The notes under the pieces are model-generated. The model was given only the letters and a program-made list of their open reading frames with translations. It made no database searches and was not told the DNA's origin. Positions 1 to 11,837 of a stretch of 64,000 nt of DNA are shown one piece after another (within the stretch, counting starts at the first letter, position 1; each line of letters starts with the position of its first letter). The DNA comes from Lasiosphaeria ovina (lineage: Eukaryota; Ascomycota; Sordariomycetes; Sordariales; Lasiosphaeriaceae). Location of the stretch: assembly GCA_033439765.1 (NCBI GenBank), contig JAULSN010000003.1, positions 4,464,001-4,528,000 on the forward strand, written 5' to 3'. Made by a program: the position numbers and the translations under genes.

Positions 1-3000
1 CGCGAGTCAGAATTTATGTACAAATACTACACAGCTGGACGACGGGTGAGCCACCCACTTACCGGGAAATTGGCCTGGAGAATTTCAAACTGTCAGCGCA
101 GCACATTGATTTTGACACAGCCATGCTACGGTGCCCGGGGTCAAGTTGCTTACCATTGACAAGCATAGCTTTCACTTTGACGCTGCCATCGCCTGCAACC
201 CAGTTGTCGATCTCTGTGAGGGTCAGGGTGTACTATGCATGCGTCTTCGTTAGGATGCTTGTTCATCGTTGGGGGCTGAAGCGGATATGCAGTCGGCACA
301 ACACAAGGAGAGAACATCGTACTGTTCTGGTTACACCCGTGTTGGGCCACGACGTCTCGTAGTCGGTGTTGATGTTGAAGGTGCTCGTCCAACATTGTCT
401 GTTGGTTGCAGTATTACATGTGGCCTGTCTGGGCTGCAGGTCCAGTTCCCGCGGAGACGAGTGGGTGACCAGAGCATAGCAGCTCTGAATCAGACCCCAC
501 ACGAGACTGCAGGACAGCAGACTATTGACAGTGATGGCCATGTCGACGGTTCGTGTGCGGGACGGAGAGGGTAGGAGGGATGTTAGGGTAGTGACACTGC
601 TGCTACTACTACCACTGGCATGCGGCAACGCAGAGGAGACGTCTGTGTCTTATGCTAGAAGACGAGGTGCAAAAGACGCAAGCGGATATCACCGACTAAG
701 GTAATGGCGGTGAGAACCAAAGGGAAACGCCTAAGACAGCAAATCTGGCCGGGGCTTGATATAGAGGTCCTGTCGACACATTTCGGTTTTTATTTATTCT
801 CACAGAGACAAGACACGGGCCGGCGCATGCAATGTGTGACGTTCTAACCTCTCGCCATGTGGCCCCGTCACACAGGCCAAGGCTTGCTACCGACCGCCGG
901 CGGCAGCCAAGGACCTGGAACAGAACAGGCCCGAGGAGCCCTGCCTCGCTCGGTTTGGAGACAAAGACCGAAAAAGCCACGGCGGACCCTTGGCCCTGTC
1001 GTCTCTTAACGACGACTGGCGACAGGGCCCCCGGACGATGCAATGGAACGCTAGCGTTCTTCTTTGGTGACTTGGAAACGGCAAGTGCAAGTGTTGTGCT
1101 GTGCTGTGGCTACACTGCCCGGGACCGAGGACGTCTGGTCTCGGGGGCACGGCCGTGACTGAGCTCGCAGCAACGTTGGGCAGCGACGGACTACGGCACC
1201 TGCCAAGGACAGTGGAGCAATTGGAAGGGATCAGAAACCCACCTATTCCCCGCGAGCACTCCACTGGCCAGCTGTGTGTGCACAGCTGGGTTCGTGTTCT
1301 GATAGGGGGTCGGGAGCTTGGGAATAAGTGCGTGTATTAAGCAACGCAGGACGAAAAGCTGGCCCGGGAGAGGGGTTTGCAGCTTGTCGTCTCTCTGCTT
1401 CTTCCATTGCCCTTCCCGCTCGTTCCGTCTTCGGGGACATGTGCCAAGAAAGTTTTGCCTGAGGCGGGTCGCGGGATTCGGTCTGTACCCAGGTCACGGC
1501 GTGCCGCGTCCCTGAGCTGTCGTCGTTGTCTTCGTCTGGCCAGCAACTTGCAGACATGCTGCCTACCCCCCAACTCTACAGCCACCTTCCCCGGATCAGT
1601 CAGCAGACCAGATCCCGAGGCGTGCAGAATTCAAACTGGTGGAGAGGGTGGCAGCAGAGAGACACGGGGCGGAACTGGAGGCTGGGCAGGAGACGGGGGC
1701 TATAGCGGGCTGTCTAGTATATATATGTAAGAAAGCGCCCCTATATGACACGCGCGGGGAGGCAGGCTACATCGTGGTCGACGAGCCACCGTCGACAGAG
1801 ATAGAGACAAACAAGACCCGGGAACGGGGAATCCCTTGATTGCTGCTTCGCTGCCCTACCGGTATGACAGCAATTTGCAAATATTAAGGGTCCCGGCGGG
1901 AGCTTCCTCGCGCGAAGGAGGATGCGGGAGCCAGCTCTCGCCTAGGTGCCAAGATGTTGAGCGGTCGCTCGCTTAGGGGCTCTGGCGAGTGGCCGTCCAA
2001 CAGAGAGAGAAGAAACAAATTAAGAGGCGGAAGGAAATAGAGAGGGACGCACACAGCAAATTCGCTCGCTGCACGTCGTCGGATCTGATCTGATCATCTC
2101 AAGAAGACCAAGAGGCAGGAGGTACTGTCGGCATCGGCGCAGACCCCGCCATCTGCGAGCGGCCTGCCTGGTTTGGAGAAACTGGCGAGCGGCAGAGCAG
2201 TGTGCGACCGAGACGAGACGGCGGGCCAGTTGGAGCTGCAGAAGCAAACAGCTTGTGCACGCCTCCACTGTCCAAGCGGCAGCAGCAGCGGCAGCGGCAG
2301 AGAGAAGTGGGCCGTAGGTAAGGTCGTTTTCTGCAGAAAACGGAAGGCACAAGCGCTGAAAGCGGCAGAGCCAGACGAGCAGGAGCCCGCCCGCGTGTCC
2401 TTGCGCCTTCCCAGGTTGCCTCGGGTAGCACCGACACGCACCATCCGCAAACTTGGCAGGAGGTCATGGACACCTAAGAATAGCAGAACAGGGCAGCTAT
2501 AGCAACCCCAAAAGTGCAACTTTGAACGACCAAACGCATCCTAGGCGGATTTACACACCACACCACCCCGACGACAGCTGGGTTGCCGTCCTCCCGTTAT
2601 TCCGCCCTCGACCAACGCTACCCCAATCCACTGACTGTCGACTGTCAGACGGTTCTATTCTTGCATCTCTTGTATGCCTCTTAAAAAAAACCACTCCAGT
2701 CCTCAGCCATCCGGCCCAGCCTCGTGCCGCGCCACCTCCTCACCCACCCCGGAACGCAGGCCCGGCGAGCGAGGAAGCGAGGTGCCTCACCGACGCTAGA
2801 CCTACTTGACACGGGGACCTCTTCAGGAGACAGAGTAGAGCTAGTCATGCATCTAATTCCAAGCCTGCCTCGGTTAACAATGTGGCTGACTGCCGAGCCC
2901 GCTTAGCTTACAGTCTCGAGGCGAGGCGAATAATATTCAGCCATAATCAATAGTAATAGGAGATCATCGCTAGCCATGTACGTTTTCAAACACACACATG

Positions 3001-4036
3001 GTGTAGGTGTGGCAGCCAGCGCATCGTCTCGGGCATCGGGGGTTCATATTTCGCCGAGAGTCAGCGAGAGATCTGAGAGAGAGAGAGAGGCCTTGGCTTC
3101 CCAAGACGGAGAGCCGGGTGGGATCAGCTCGCGTGGAAAGAAAAGCCCTGCCATGACTGATTGGGAGGACCAGCTCGTGTGGAAAGAAAAGCTATGCCGT
3201 AACATAACATGACCGATTGAGCACTGACCATCACAGAGATTCAAGTTTAGCTAGACTGAGATAATATGTATGTTCATTGAAAAGCAGAAACGCTTGCCAG
3301 GGCCAGCACATGATGATGTAGCTACCGTACCAAGACTAGAGGAAACCTAGGTACAGAACAATGCGAGACCGAGTCTGCTTGAAATAGAAATCCGGGCCGG
3401 CTCCCTTTTCTTACACGACCCGTACAGGATCTCCCCGAAGTACGAGCTCAGGCATGATTAAAACATCTCTAATTAAACGCCATGCGACATGCGATGACCG
3501 CAGACCAAAGACCACATCTCAATTCCGAGGACGACTCTGAATATCAAGCAATCACGCATACAAGTCAGAATCACAAGACGACATAGAATACTCCAGAATT
3601 TAGACAGCGAGACTCAGACAGGACACTCGGATTCCTCCCACAGTCCACTGCATGCGTATTTCAACAAACAACACCTAGTAATACGTTGACATCGCACCCC
3701 AAAAAGGGGCATCCATCTATGCGGCACCTCCAAGGCCCCAGCCAACCAATAAACCGACAAAAACAACGCTTGTGCTAATTAAGAAGCAAAAAGAGCAAAA
3801 GAGAAAAAGAGAAGAGAAAAAAAAGTAGCCAAGAGAAGGAGAACCAGTGGAAATTAACCCCAATCGCTCACTGCATGCAGCTTTATACACACGTGGCCCC
3901 TGACACTGTCTTTGTCATGTCCTTGTCCTCGTCTTGATCCTCCATGCCCTGCCATATCTAGATTTGAGAAAACAAAAGAAACGAAACAGGAAAACGGGGA
4001 AAGAATAGAAGTTTTATTTACCGCTCGCCCGCCCGC
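1..4036. other. Gene-poor region, no gene supported
   Basis: I find no reading frame here that looks like a conserved protein on either strand; the open frames overlap one another antisense and have random composition. Most of 3200-4036 is AT-richer than the rest and its last part (about 3850-4036) should contain the 3' untranslated region of the kinase gene that ends at 4037. A TATA-like run lies near 1716-1727 but no coding region follows it. An imperfect duplication at 3121-3221 is listed separately. Confidence 0.6.
3121..3221. repeat. Imperfect tandem duplication of about 50 bp
   Basis: Two adjacent copies share a core in which CAGCTCG is followed by GTGGAAAGAAAAGC, TGCC and then ATGA-(C)-TGATTG. 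The first copy runs about 3121-3165 and the second about 3166-3221, the second carrying a short insertion. Many of the differences are transitions. Confidence 0.6.
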
Positions 4037-7000
4037 CTATGTCGTCGCTGTTCCCGCTTCAAAGTTCAGCTTCAGCTTCGGCGGTTTCTGGCCGACGCCG
4101 ACGCCGTGGTTCTGGTCCTGGCCCTGGTCCTCTCCGTCCTCGTAAATCTTTTCCTCAATGACCTCGCCAGGACCCTTGACGATGGGGCTGAACGCGTCCA
4201 CTTCTTCCACGTCATCGTCGTCCTCCTCCTCCTCCGCATCTTCGTCCACTTCTTGGATCGTGATCTCGCCGCTGCGCCGTCCCAGGCCGGTGGCGCTGGC
4301 GCTGCGAGAGTGGCCCGCCGACCCCGTGCTGGAGCTCCTGCCCGTCTCTCTCCCGGAACCGCCCAGACTCAGCATGGGGCCTTTGAAGATGCTCCGCTTC
4401 CTCTTGGCGAACAGCACAGCCGGCCCGCCTCCGCCTGCTCCTCCAGGCGAGTTGAAGCCCGAGCCAAACGGGTTCGGACTCCTCGGAGGTTGCATCGCAG
4501 ACGCCGATGTCGAGTTCATGCGCTCGTTGTAACTTGGCATGCCCTCGCTAAGCATGCCGATTCCCATAGGCGGACCAGACCGGTCGCGCACGAGACGTAT
4601 GTTGCTAGGGAAGCTTCCACTAGTCGGAGTCGCAGGTAGCACCTTGACGGAGTGGTGCGGACTACGCGCATGCAGCGGTGTCTTGGACACGGATGTTGAT
4701 ACCGAGCCGTTTGACGATGTCGAACTGGCCTTGCTGTGGCTGTGGTGGTGCGCATGGTGCAGAGAGCGGATAGACGACACGGACGAAGACGTTGACTTTC
4801 TCCCCCGTAGGCCGGTCGCACCAGAAGCGCGCCTCACCGTGGACCGGGGTGTCAACGGCGACGGAGACAGCGACTGTCGCTTGTAAGATCCCGTCGTCTG
4901 GACACGTGGAAGTTGCGGAGGGTGGGGGGCGGTAAGGTTGGGCGAGATGGGGCTGTGGAACTGGCTCCCTGCGAGCGACGACGTCCCTCTGCCAGCATAC
5001 CCATTGGCAACCACCCCCTTAGGGAGGCTGGCCGTCTGTGTAGCAGCGCCCGAATTTGACGTGGGATACTTACTTGTCTGCGGACGCGGGCTGCTGTCTT
5101 TGGACTTGCCATCCTTCGTCAGGGGCTTGTCTATCAGATTAGGAGTCGACTGGCTGCCACGCTTGTTGGATGTCCGATGCCGTCGCGTGTTCTCAAAGAG
5201 CCAGTGCGTCCAATTTTTCCAGTGGGCTAGGATGGCTTGTGATGGTCGTTTCTTCACCTTCTGGTGGCTATCCGGCTGAGAGCCTCCGTTCATAGTCAAT
5301 GCGTCGCTTGTTGTGACTAGATGCAGCGTAGACCCCCGAGAGCGCGCGCTCCGCAAAACGCCCTCCTTCGGCGGCGGTATCGGTTTCCGGTGCCTCGAGG
5401 AGCTCACAGACCTGATCGAATCCTTGTCTATGGGGGGGGGGGGTATCTCGCCGTCCGGACTCAGGTTCCCGTTAGCAGTCCTGGCCAAATCGGCAAACGA
5501 TGGAATGTCGGGAATCATCAAGCTAGGGTAGTGGCCGCTCCTCCTTTCGGTCCGGCCTCGCGTTCTAGGCAGTGGCGGATCCGACAGTTTGACGAATTGG
5601 GCCTCCTCAACCGTTGCTAGCGCGTTCATCCGACTCGACGCTTGGGAGAACCGTCTCGAGTTCCGATGGTCCGCCTCCTTTTCCCTGCGTTTCCGCTCCT
5701 TTCTCAACGCTTTCCGTCCCTCTTTTTCGATCAAAAGGGTCCACCACCCTGCAAGCACATCGCACTTCTGAGCCAAGACACTCTCGATCACTGCGTCAAT
5801 GTCAACTCCTGCGCTGCGCATCCGTTGCAACGTCTCTTTCTCCAAAGGGGTCGAAAACGGGGGCGATTGCTCCAACTTTAGGATATCTTGCTGTTGCGTC
5901 GCATGCTCAGCGAGGAACGGATGCGCTAGTATGTCGGGCAGCGTCGGCCGGAGAAGAGGGCGCTTCGAGAGCAACATCTTCAGAAGAGACAGCGCGTCCG
6001 GAGGGATGTGGTCGGGGTACGTCGGCTCTTGTGTGAGAATCTTGGACCGCGTCACGGCATCGTCGTCGTCGTCGAATGGCAGCTCTCCGCATAGCAGTGC
6101 GTATAGGATGACCCCCAGGCTCCACACGTCTACTTTTTCGCCCGCATACTTCTCGCCCTTGAGCATCTCGGGTGCTGAGTAGCACACGGTCCCGCAGAAT
6201 GTTTGCAGGTAGTTGGATTTGCCCTCGTACTCGCGCGTGAAGCCGAAATCGCACAGCTTGACATTCTCGTGCTTGTCTAGGAGGATGTTTTCGAGCTTTA
6301 GGTCGCGGTGGACGCAGGACTGTTGGTGTACGTAGCACACTGCACCAACCAGTTGGGTAAATGTCTTTTGGACCTTATCCACTGGTAGTTTGCCATGTTT
6401 GAGGAGGTAGTTGTACAGCTCGTCACCTATCGCAAACGTCAGTGGGTGGCCAGCGGTTTGGGAAAAAGGTATCTTGGACGTACCAGGGCAATATTCCAAA
6501 ACCAGCCACACCAAGGTCTCTGTCACTATAACTTCGTACAGACGAGCAATGTGGGGGTGGACGAATTGGCGGTGGTGGTGTATCTCTCGCGCGAGGTTCG
6601 AATCGTCCTTGTTGGCCGACTTGAGAACGACCTAGAGAGTGCCGGGCGTCAGAGAACTGGGCCTCAAATCTTGAAGCAACCGGCAGAGCCAGCAAGAACA
6701 AACTCACCTTGGAGCCATTTGTGAGCTTGTGCGTCGCCAGAAAGACCTTCCCGAACGACCCCTTGCCAATAAGACGGCCCAGCGTGTAATTGCCGACAGA
6801 CTTGAGGTCTTTGCGTGAAAACTCGCTGCAGTAGAGAGAATGGTCAGTCAGCTGGCACAGTACAAGCCAAAGAAGAGGGCGGCGCGGAGTTTGGCGGGCT
6901 TGTCTTACTCGAGAAGTTCTTGATAAGACAGGGCGAGCTACAAAGCGAGATTTTGTTAGCAGGGTGACCGGAGGACTGGGCAGGGCAATGCGCATGCAAA

Positions 7001-7053
7001 CACACCTTGGCCCTCCTTCCAAGCACCTCGGCCTTCCCCTTTGCTGTCTGCAT
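4037..7053 (-). CDS. Ser/Thr protein kinase, CAMK-like (Kin4/Frk1 type)
   Basis: Five exons on the minus strand: 7053-7006, 6937-6909, 6825-6708, 6631-6484 and 6426-4037, giving 910 residues in a continuous frame. The kinase domain starts near residue 38 with the glycine loop GKGSFGKV (about 46-53). It then has the ATP-binding lysine (K69, in VVLKS), the catalytic loop HRDLKLEN with D156, the DFG motif with D174 and a SAPE motif, so it should be active. After about residue 300 follow some 600 residues of low-complexity Ser/Pro/basic sequence and then an acidic Glu/Asp run near the C terminus, as in fungal regulatory kinases. The close match to Kin4/Frk1-type kinases is from memory of the family; those act in polarity and mitotic-exit checkpoints, but the role here is inferred. 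The start ATG at 7053 is chosen because its short exon splices in frame onto LALSYQELLD. A run of C codons encodes four prolines near 5435-5447. Confidence 0.85.
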
Positions 7054-8069
7054 CCCTCGGCACCGTCGGGACAAGTCCCGGTCCTCGTCGGCCGGCCAAG
7101 CAGCCTCGCGTCTTTCGGGTCGGGACCGCGGGTGAGATGGTGTCGCGCTGGATCGAATGCGTTTCACTATCAAAGACAAGCCGGTGACCAATGTAACCAC
7201 AGCATCAGACAAGATGGCAGAGGTTGCGGCGAGTCGCAAGAGACTGGTTGTTGGCGCGGCAAGTTTGGGGATATCGTGCGGAAAGCCGCTCCCGACTGTC
7301 GAAGGGGGATCGGGACCGCGACTGGCGCTAGCTCAGGGATGTCGGGCTTTGAGCTCGGCTCAGCTGGCAAGTCGATGCACGCCAGAGGTAACGGTTTAGT
7401 TTCGGTCTTCTGCTCAGATGGAAGCCTAAGAGGTTGCGCAGTTCGACGGCGACGGCGGCGGCGACGACAGCGACGCTGGCTAAGGAAAGCTGCGGCGCAA
7501 TGTGGGTCAGGCTCTAGCCGCAGAGAGGCCGTTGTACTGATAAATTGTCAAGATAATTACAGCCCACAGCCGAGCGACCCACTTCCATGCAGTGCAGTGG
7601 GGGTGTGAGCTAGAGAATATCCGTATCGGGTTTTTCGTTATTCGAACCAAAATATTTTGGCCATGGAGACAGTCTTCGGCTTGGAAAGAAAATCCTGGGA
7701 AAAACAACACGGGTAGCCCACGAGACTTGTAAATGCCGAGCAACAAGCCACCTGCGTGGATGTATGCTATAAAACTACATACTGTGAGCGCTCTCGATGG
7801 ATCTGGTACCGGCATTCACCCATGGATTCATTCTTCCAGAACCCGCAGGGTATTCACTCAGGGAGTTCGCTCGCTCTACACTAGCAGCAGCCCCCCCTGG
7901 GCCCCTCGCAGCTTTCCCGTCCGTCTCCGCCCCGGATCCGCTGTTTGATCTGGGGTGGTCTGGGACAACCCTGCATAACTCGAGAACAAAGTCAAAACAA
8001 GGCTCAGATCGGGGACTGTCCGGATGCCCCAGAATTGAGGTTAAAACGCTAAAAGTTTGCCTACATCCG

Positions 8070-8167
8070 AACCTGCAAATAAAGCCACTCGCAAGCAGTC
8101 GCCTGGGTCTTGCAGTCAACCTGCGAATGAAGCCATTCCTAGGCCAGTCGCTTTGGGCCTGGCAGTT
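8070..8167. repeat. Imperfect direct tandem repeat, about 48 bp x 2
   Basis: Copy 1 (8070-8117) and copy 2 (8118-8167) both start with AACCTGC, continue with AAT(A/G)AAGCCA and (C)AGTCGC, and end with a (G)GCAGT motif. Most mismatches are C/T or G/A transitions. Confidence 0.65.
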
Positions 8168-8176
8168 AACGTAATC

Positions 8177-8215
8177 AACCCTAACCCTATCCAGCATAAA
8201 GTTCGGGTTAGGGTT
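8177..8215. repeat. Inverted telomere-like repeats (CCCTAA / TTAGGG)
   Basis: The left arm AACCCTAACCC (8177-8187) is the exact reverse complement of the right arm GGGTTAGGGTT (8205-8215), with a 17-nt spacer. The arms correspond to just under two units of the TTAGGG repeat that is the standard telomere unit of filamentous fungi. The C-rich strand precedes the G-rich strand, the opposite order to a chromosome end-to-end fusion. Confidence 0.75.
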
Positions 8216-8810
8216 AGTACTCGCTTTTTCGACTTGGTCAGGGTGCGATTTATTCGAAGCCCTGAGGAGTAGGTTTCAGAGTGGCCAGAAACGCACGTGA
8301 CACCAAACGAGGCGGTAACGAGGCCGAATGCCATATATACGCCCCCTACCGTATCAGATTAAAGTCAGTTTACTACCCCTAGGTACTACCTACTTCAGTT
8401 CCTAGAGTGGGGCTACCCAGGTTTTAAAGAGACACGCTTTCAGGTTGCTTCCTTTTTGTTCCCTTTTTCCATTTTTTTTTCCATTTTTTTTTCACTCCCT
8501 TTAACCAGTTCGCTTTCTACCTTGTCTACCAACGTCACTGCTAAAAAGAACGGGAAGAACGGCTTGTCTTTTAAGTAACGGCAATCATGTCAACTTGGGC
8601 AGAACCGACCGAGTCACTTATCGCAAACTGTTTGGAATGCATTAATTAGCTCTTGTTTACTGGTTTGTGGGAACAACTGTTGACGGTCTTGACGCACAGA
8701 GGAGCGTTTCGAACGGTTGGGCGTCCGATTTAAATGCTATTTATTTGGAACTGGGACCTTGAACAACCGTTATTGAAAGGAATCGAGCCTTGGAAGCATA
8801 TACCTGCACT

Positions 8811-9300
8811 GTTTTGCGAGCTTATGAGAGAATTTAAGAGATCTGACATTCCCACCTCGGGACTGGGTGAGAGGCCGACACCGTCACGTCTCATTCACGT
8901 GCTCAGGCAGACAGACCATGAACCCCCATCTAGACATTCTGCCCCGAAAAAGACTCTATTCAGTTGTTTGGATTCCAGTCCCAGCAGCTTATAAGGGTGC
9001 GGGTCCCCATGTCCAGCATGGCCAGAAAACAACCAGTTCTGGTCCCTCCACCCTTACTCGTCTGATAGGTAGCCTACTAATTACATCCCGGTGTCGTTTG
9101 CTGTTAATTCCGCGCAACACGCGATAGTTAGACCTTTTCCAATCTATCAGGGTCCCCCGGGGGCCTCCACCGTTCCTAGTCAGGTCTCAGACCTCTTCAG
9201 CCACCATTATCAAAGCCAGCAGCGAACAGTTTACCCCTCACCAGCCCTCCCATCTAGCATGGGATCGGGATACCCTTTTCATGCTTTGGTAGTCCCGCTC
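8811..9300 (+). repeat. Dispersed repeat, copy A
   Basis: This segment aligns by eye to 13848-14300 in the same orientation. Shared blocks include TGCGAGCTT, GTC-TCATTC, GGCAGACAGACCATGA versus GGCAGGCAGACCATGA, ACATTC-GCCCC, TTCAG-TGTTTG, TTCCAG-CCAGCAGCT, CCATGTC-AGCATGGC and TCTCAGACC. Mismatches are dominated by transitions. No coding capacity or terminal repeats were recognised, so the element class is unknown. Confidence 0.6.
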
Positions 9301-9322
9301 CCAAGGGTTGTCCGGCAACCCT

Positions 9323-10373
9323 CTACGAAGAAGACGACGCCTCATACTTTGGGAGGGTGACCTGGACCTTGATCTGATGGATGGAGAGCGTACTTTCTTC
9401 GGCCACATAAATGGTGATGGTGCCGTTGGTGCACTTGCCGCCCGGCAGTCTCTGGAATATAAATTTGTTTTCGTCGTGGGTTGGCTGTTCCAGTGGCTTG
9501 GGCTTCAGCGCCGTCTTGGTCACTGTGTCCAGCGAAGCGAACTTCGCGCCAAGCAACTTGGCACCGCCCTGAGCGACCTGTACGACGAAGTGCGCCTTGT
9601 TGGCGACGTCAACTTTGCCCGTTGCTGTGGGGGCGGCGGCGGCCGGCTGCGTGGCAGCAAAGTGTTCCTGGATCTTCAAGTACAGGGGCTTCACGATGGT
9701 TTCGAATTCCGCAAGTACAGTCGCCGCCGGGGGAGGGCCGGTCTTGGTGGTCACGGATTGATCAATGTCTGTTTAGAAAACAAAAACGCCGTCAGTTCAG
9801 CGCAAAGGGCATCATTTGGGGGGGGGGGGGGGGGGGGGGGGGGGTCTGACTCGCGAGATCATTGCTGCCATCTCCAAGAGCTCTGTCATCCAGTATGAGC
9901 CGAGTGAACAGCTGCTTGTAGACGGACAAGATTTTGGAGCCCGTTTTAGATTGCAGCGCCCTCTCGCCAAATGCAAGCGACGCCGGCTGCGGCTTCAAGA
10001 CCATGAAGGCCGACTCTATATCGATCATTTGCATCTGGAGTTGGGCTTGCTGGGCTTGCCGGGCTCTTATAGCATCCTCGTGACTCATGATTTTGAGCTT
10101 GAGCCGCACGGGGTCCTTGTTCGGGACGGCCGGCAGCTTGATGTTGAAGGTAGCTTCGACCGTCGTGGCCTCTGGGGTGTGACTAAAGGCAAGACCATTT
10201 TCCGCCCTGGTTACGGTCGCGTTAGCCAAGCCTGGGACGCTTTTGACTACTCGTGCGATGGCAGCCTCCTCCAGATTAGCATGGGTCTTGTCAGTGGCGC
10301 CGCTGAGTCTTGATGCGTTGATTGTGGCTTCACTGAGCATGCGATTGAGGATTTCATCTTTTGACAACGACAT
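9323..10373 (-). CDS. Unrecognised 322-aa protein
   Basis: Two exons, 10373-9851 and 9768-9323, joined by an 82-nt intron, give 322 residues with an uninterrupted frame. The intron has a GTCAGA donor, a TTTCTAAACAG acceptor with a CTAA branch-like site, and a run of 27 C on the coding strand. The protein is soluble, with no signal peptide or membrane segment. Visible features are a Gln-rich, probably helical patch around RARQAQQAQLQMQ (about residues 108-120), an Ala/Pro-rich linker in the second exon and a short Ser tail. I recognise no domain. It is transcribed divergently from the 11838 gene, with 1.46 kb between the starts. The coherent frame across the splice and the normal composition argue that it is a real gene; whether it is expressed is unknown. 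Confidence 0.6.
9818..9844. repeat. Homopolymer G27 inside an intron
   Basis: Twenty-seven consecutive G on the plus strand (C on the coding strand) lie inside the intron of the 9323-10373 gene, starting 6 nt downstream of its 5' splice site. The exact count in an assembly may be unreliable because such runs are hard to sequence. Confidence 0.9.
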
Positions 10374-11837
10374 GGCTGTAAGCAGGAAGAGAACACGGAA
10401 AGCAGAAATGAAGGATGATTGGCTGAGGGAGGCAGTTGGAGAGTGGTGGTCGTTTCGTTGGGGCTGTTGTGGTGACTGCAGTGCAGAAAATCAATCGGTC
10501 CATGGACGGAGACATCTGGGGTATATATCCTGAGACTGTTCCCGCCCGCAGGTTCACAGGACTTTGGCACGCCCCCACTAATCAATGGACGGACGAATTA
10601 TCGAATCCTTGGCCAGTTCCACCTCAGCAAGCAAGCACACATCCATGGATGTCGGTGGGTATGCCATGTGTTTCCTTCTGAAACCGTCTCGACAAGACTG
10701 AGGTTGGTGCCAACGCCGCCTCCTCTGCTTACCTATGTTTTGGGAGAGCATGAGGCGCGGGTCTTTGTTGTTGGGTTGGGTTTTGCTCTATTTGGGCTCT
10801 CTGAGATTAGCCTTGCGGTGATTAGCGTCGTAAATCGGCGAAGGTGTGCACCTCGGCGTCACTACACACTTAGAGGCGTTGCCGTGCCGCCACTAGGCCG
10901 CCTAGCAGTACGTCTTATTCCCATGACAGCACGCCAGGGGCCGGACTCGGGAGACGGGTGCCTGCCTGATCCATAGTGGATAAGCCGTTCGAGAGGACGA
11001 GCTGGCTAATGACCTTGCGTTGGACGGGTGGTGGATGTTGGCGGCACCGGACGCGGCACCGTCGTAGCGGAAGTCAAGAATTAGAAACGACCAACGCCTC
11101 TGCGGCTGACGTTAGCCTATACCTCGTAAAAGCCCAAGTCTAGACTAGCCAGTGCCAGGGTACCCAGTGCCGCCAACGTCCAGCACCCAGATCATGGGCC
11201 GCCTCTCGAACGGCTTACCTCAGATAGGTAGCCAAGATAGCGCTAAGGTATCTGGACGCGGCACCGTCGTGGCGGAAGTCGAAAATCAGGGTACAAGCAC
11301 AGAAATCAAGACACCTAGGTACGAAGTAATTAGTGAAACGGCCAATGCCTCTACAGCTCACGTTAGCCTCTAATACCTCGTAAAAGTCCAAGTCCAGACG
11401 CTGCAATTCTCCGTGCCACTTTTGCCTGTTGAATATTCTTGCCTTGATGTGTGGTTGAAAGGCGAAACTAGAGTCAGACTGAGGACACCGGCTCAAGCAG
11501 GCCGTACCTAATAATACCTACGGCAAATCCCTCAGAGGTAAGCGGTCTGGCCATGGGGCACGCCTGGTTGGGCTGGCTTGTTTCAAGAACCGGTCCAAAG
11601 TCTTCCTCAGACCTGAAGCCTGTTGCCAGAAGCAGAAGAGCATGAGAGACAAAACAAGTCGGGTATATAGAGAAACATGTTGCCGCCGCGGAAAGGAGAC
11701 AAGTTTTCAACTGCGATATCAACAACCCTCCTCCCGCCAAACACCTTCAAGTTTCTCCAGCCCTACCTACCTACCTATCCCGCCTTGTGTGCCCTTATCG
11801 TGTTGCGAGGCGAGACTTGACAGCTAGCTTTGGAGCA
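10374..11837. other. Divergent intergenic region
   Basis: This region lies between two unassigned genes that point away from each other, so it should hold both promoters. No coding frame is convincing. The half next to the 11838 gene holds a diverged duplication (11049-11145 and 11254-11399). Short CCTACCTACC-type repeats lie near 11763-11777, just upstream of the plus-strand start. Confidence 0.6.
11049..11399 (+). repeat. Direct duplication upstream of the 11838 gene
   Basis: Copy 1 (11049-11145) and copy 2 (11254-11399) both begin GGACGCGGCACCGTCGT and share GCGGAAGTC, GCCTCT-C-GCT-ACGTTAGCCT and ACCTCGTAAAAG-CCAAGTC, ending AGAC. Copy 2 has an extra block of roughly 45 nt in the middle. 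Differences are mainly transitions. Confidence 0.7.

Larger units (their letters stand above)
7054..9322. other. Intergenic: kinase promoter plus repeats
   Basis: This stretch lies upstream of the kinase start and downstream of the stop of the next minus-strand gene. The frames seen here (for example a long plus-strand frame at 6964-7608) are antisense to or overlap the kinase 5' region and look random. It contains a 48-50 bp tandem duplication, an inverted pair of telomere-like repeats and one copy of a dispersed repeat, each listed separately. A/T-rich stretches with homopolymer T occur at about 8450-8500. Confidence 0.6.

Noticed and set aside
2020..2519. Stacked open frames on both strands
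   Set aside because: Several frames overlap with no conserved motif, no plausible splice model and no start context; treated as chance.
8177..8215. Scar of a telomere fusion
   Set aside because: A fusion would read TTAGGG then CCCTAA; here the order is reversed and only about two units are present.
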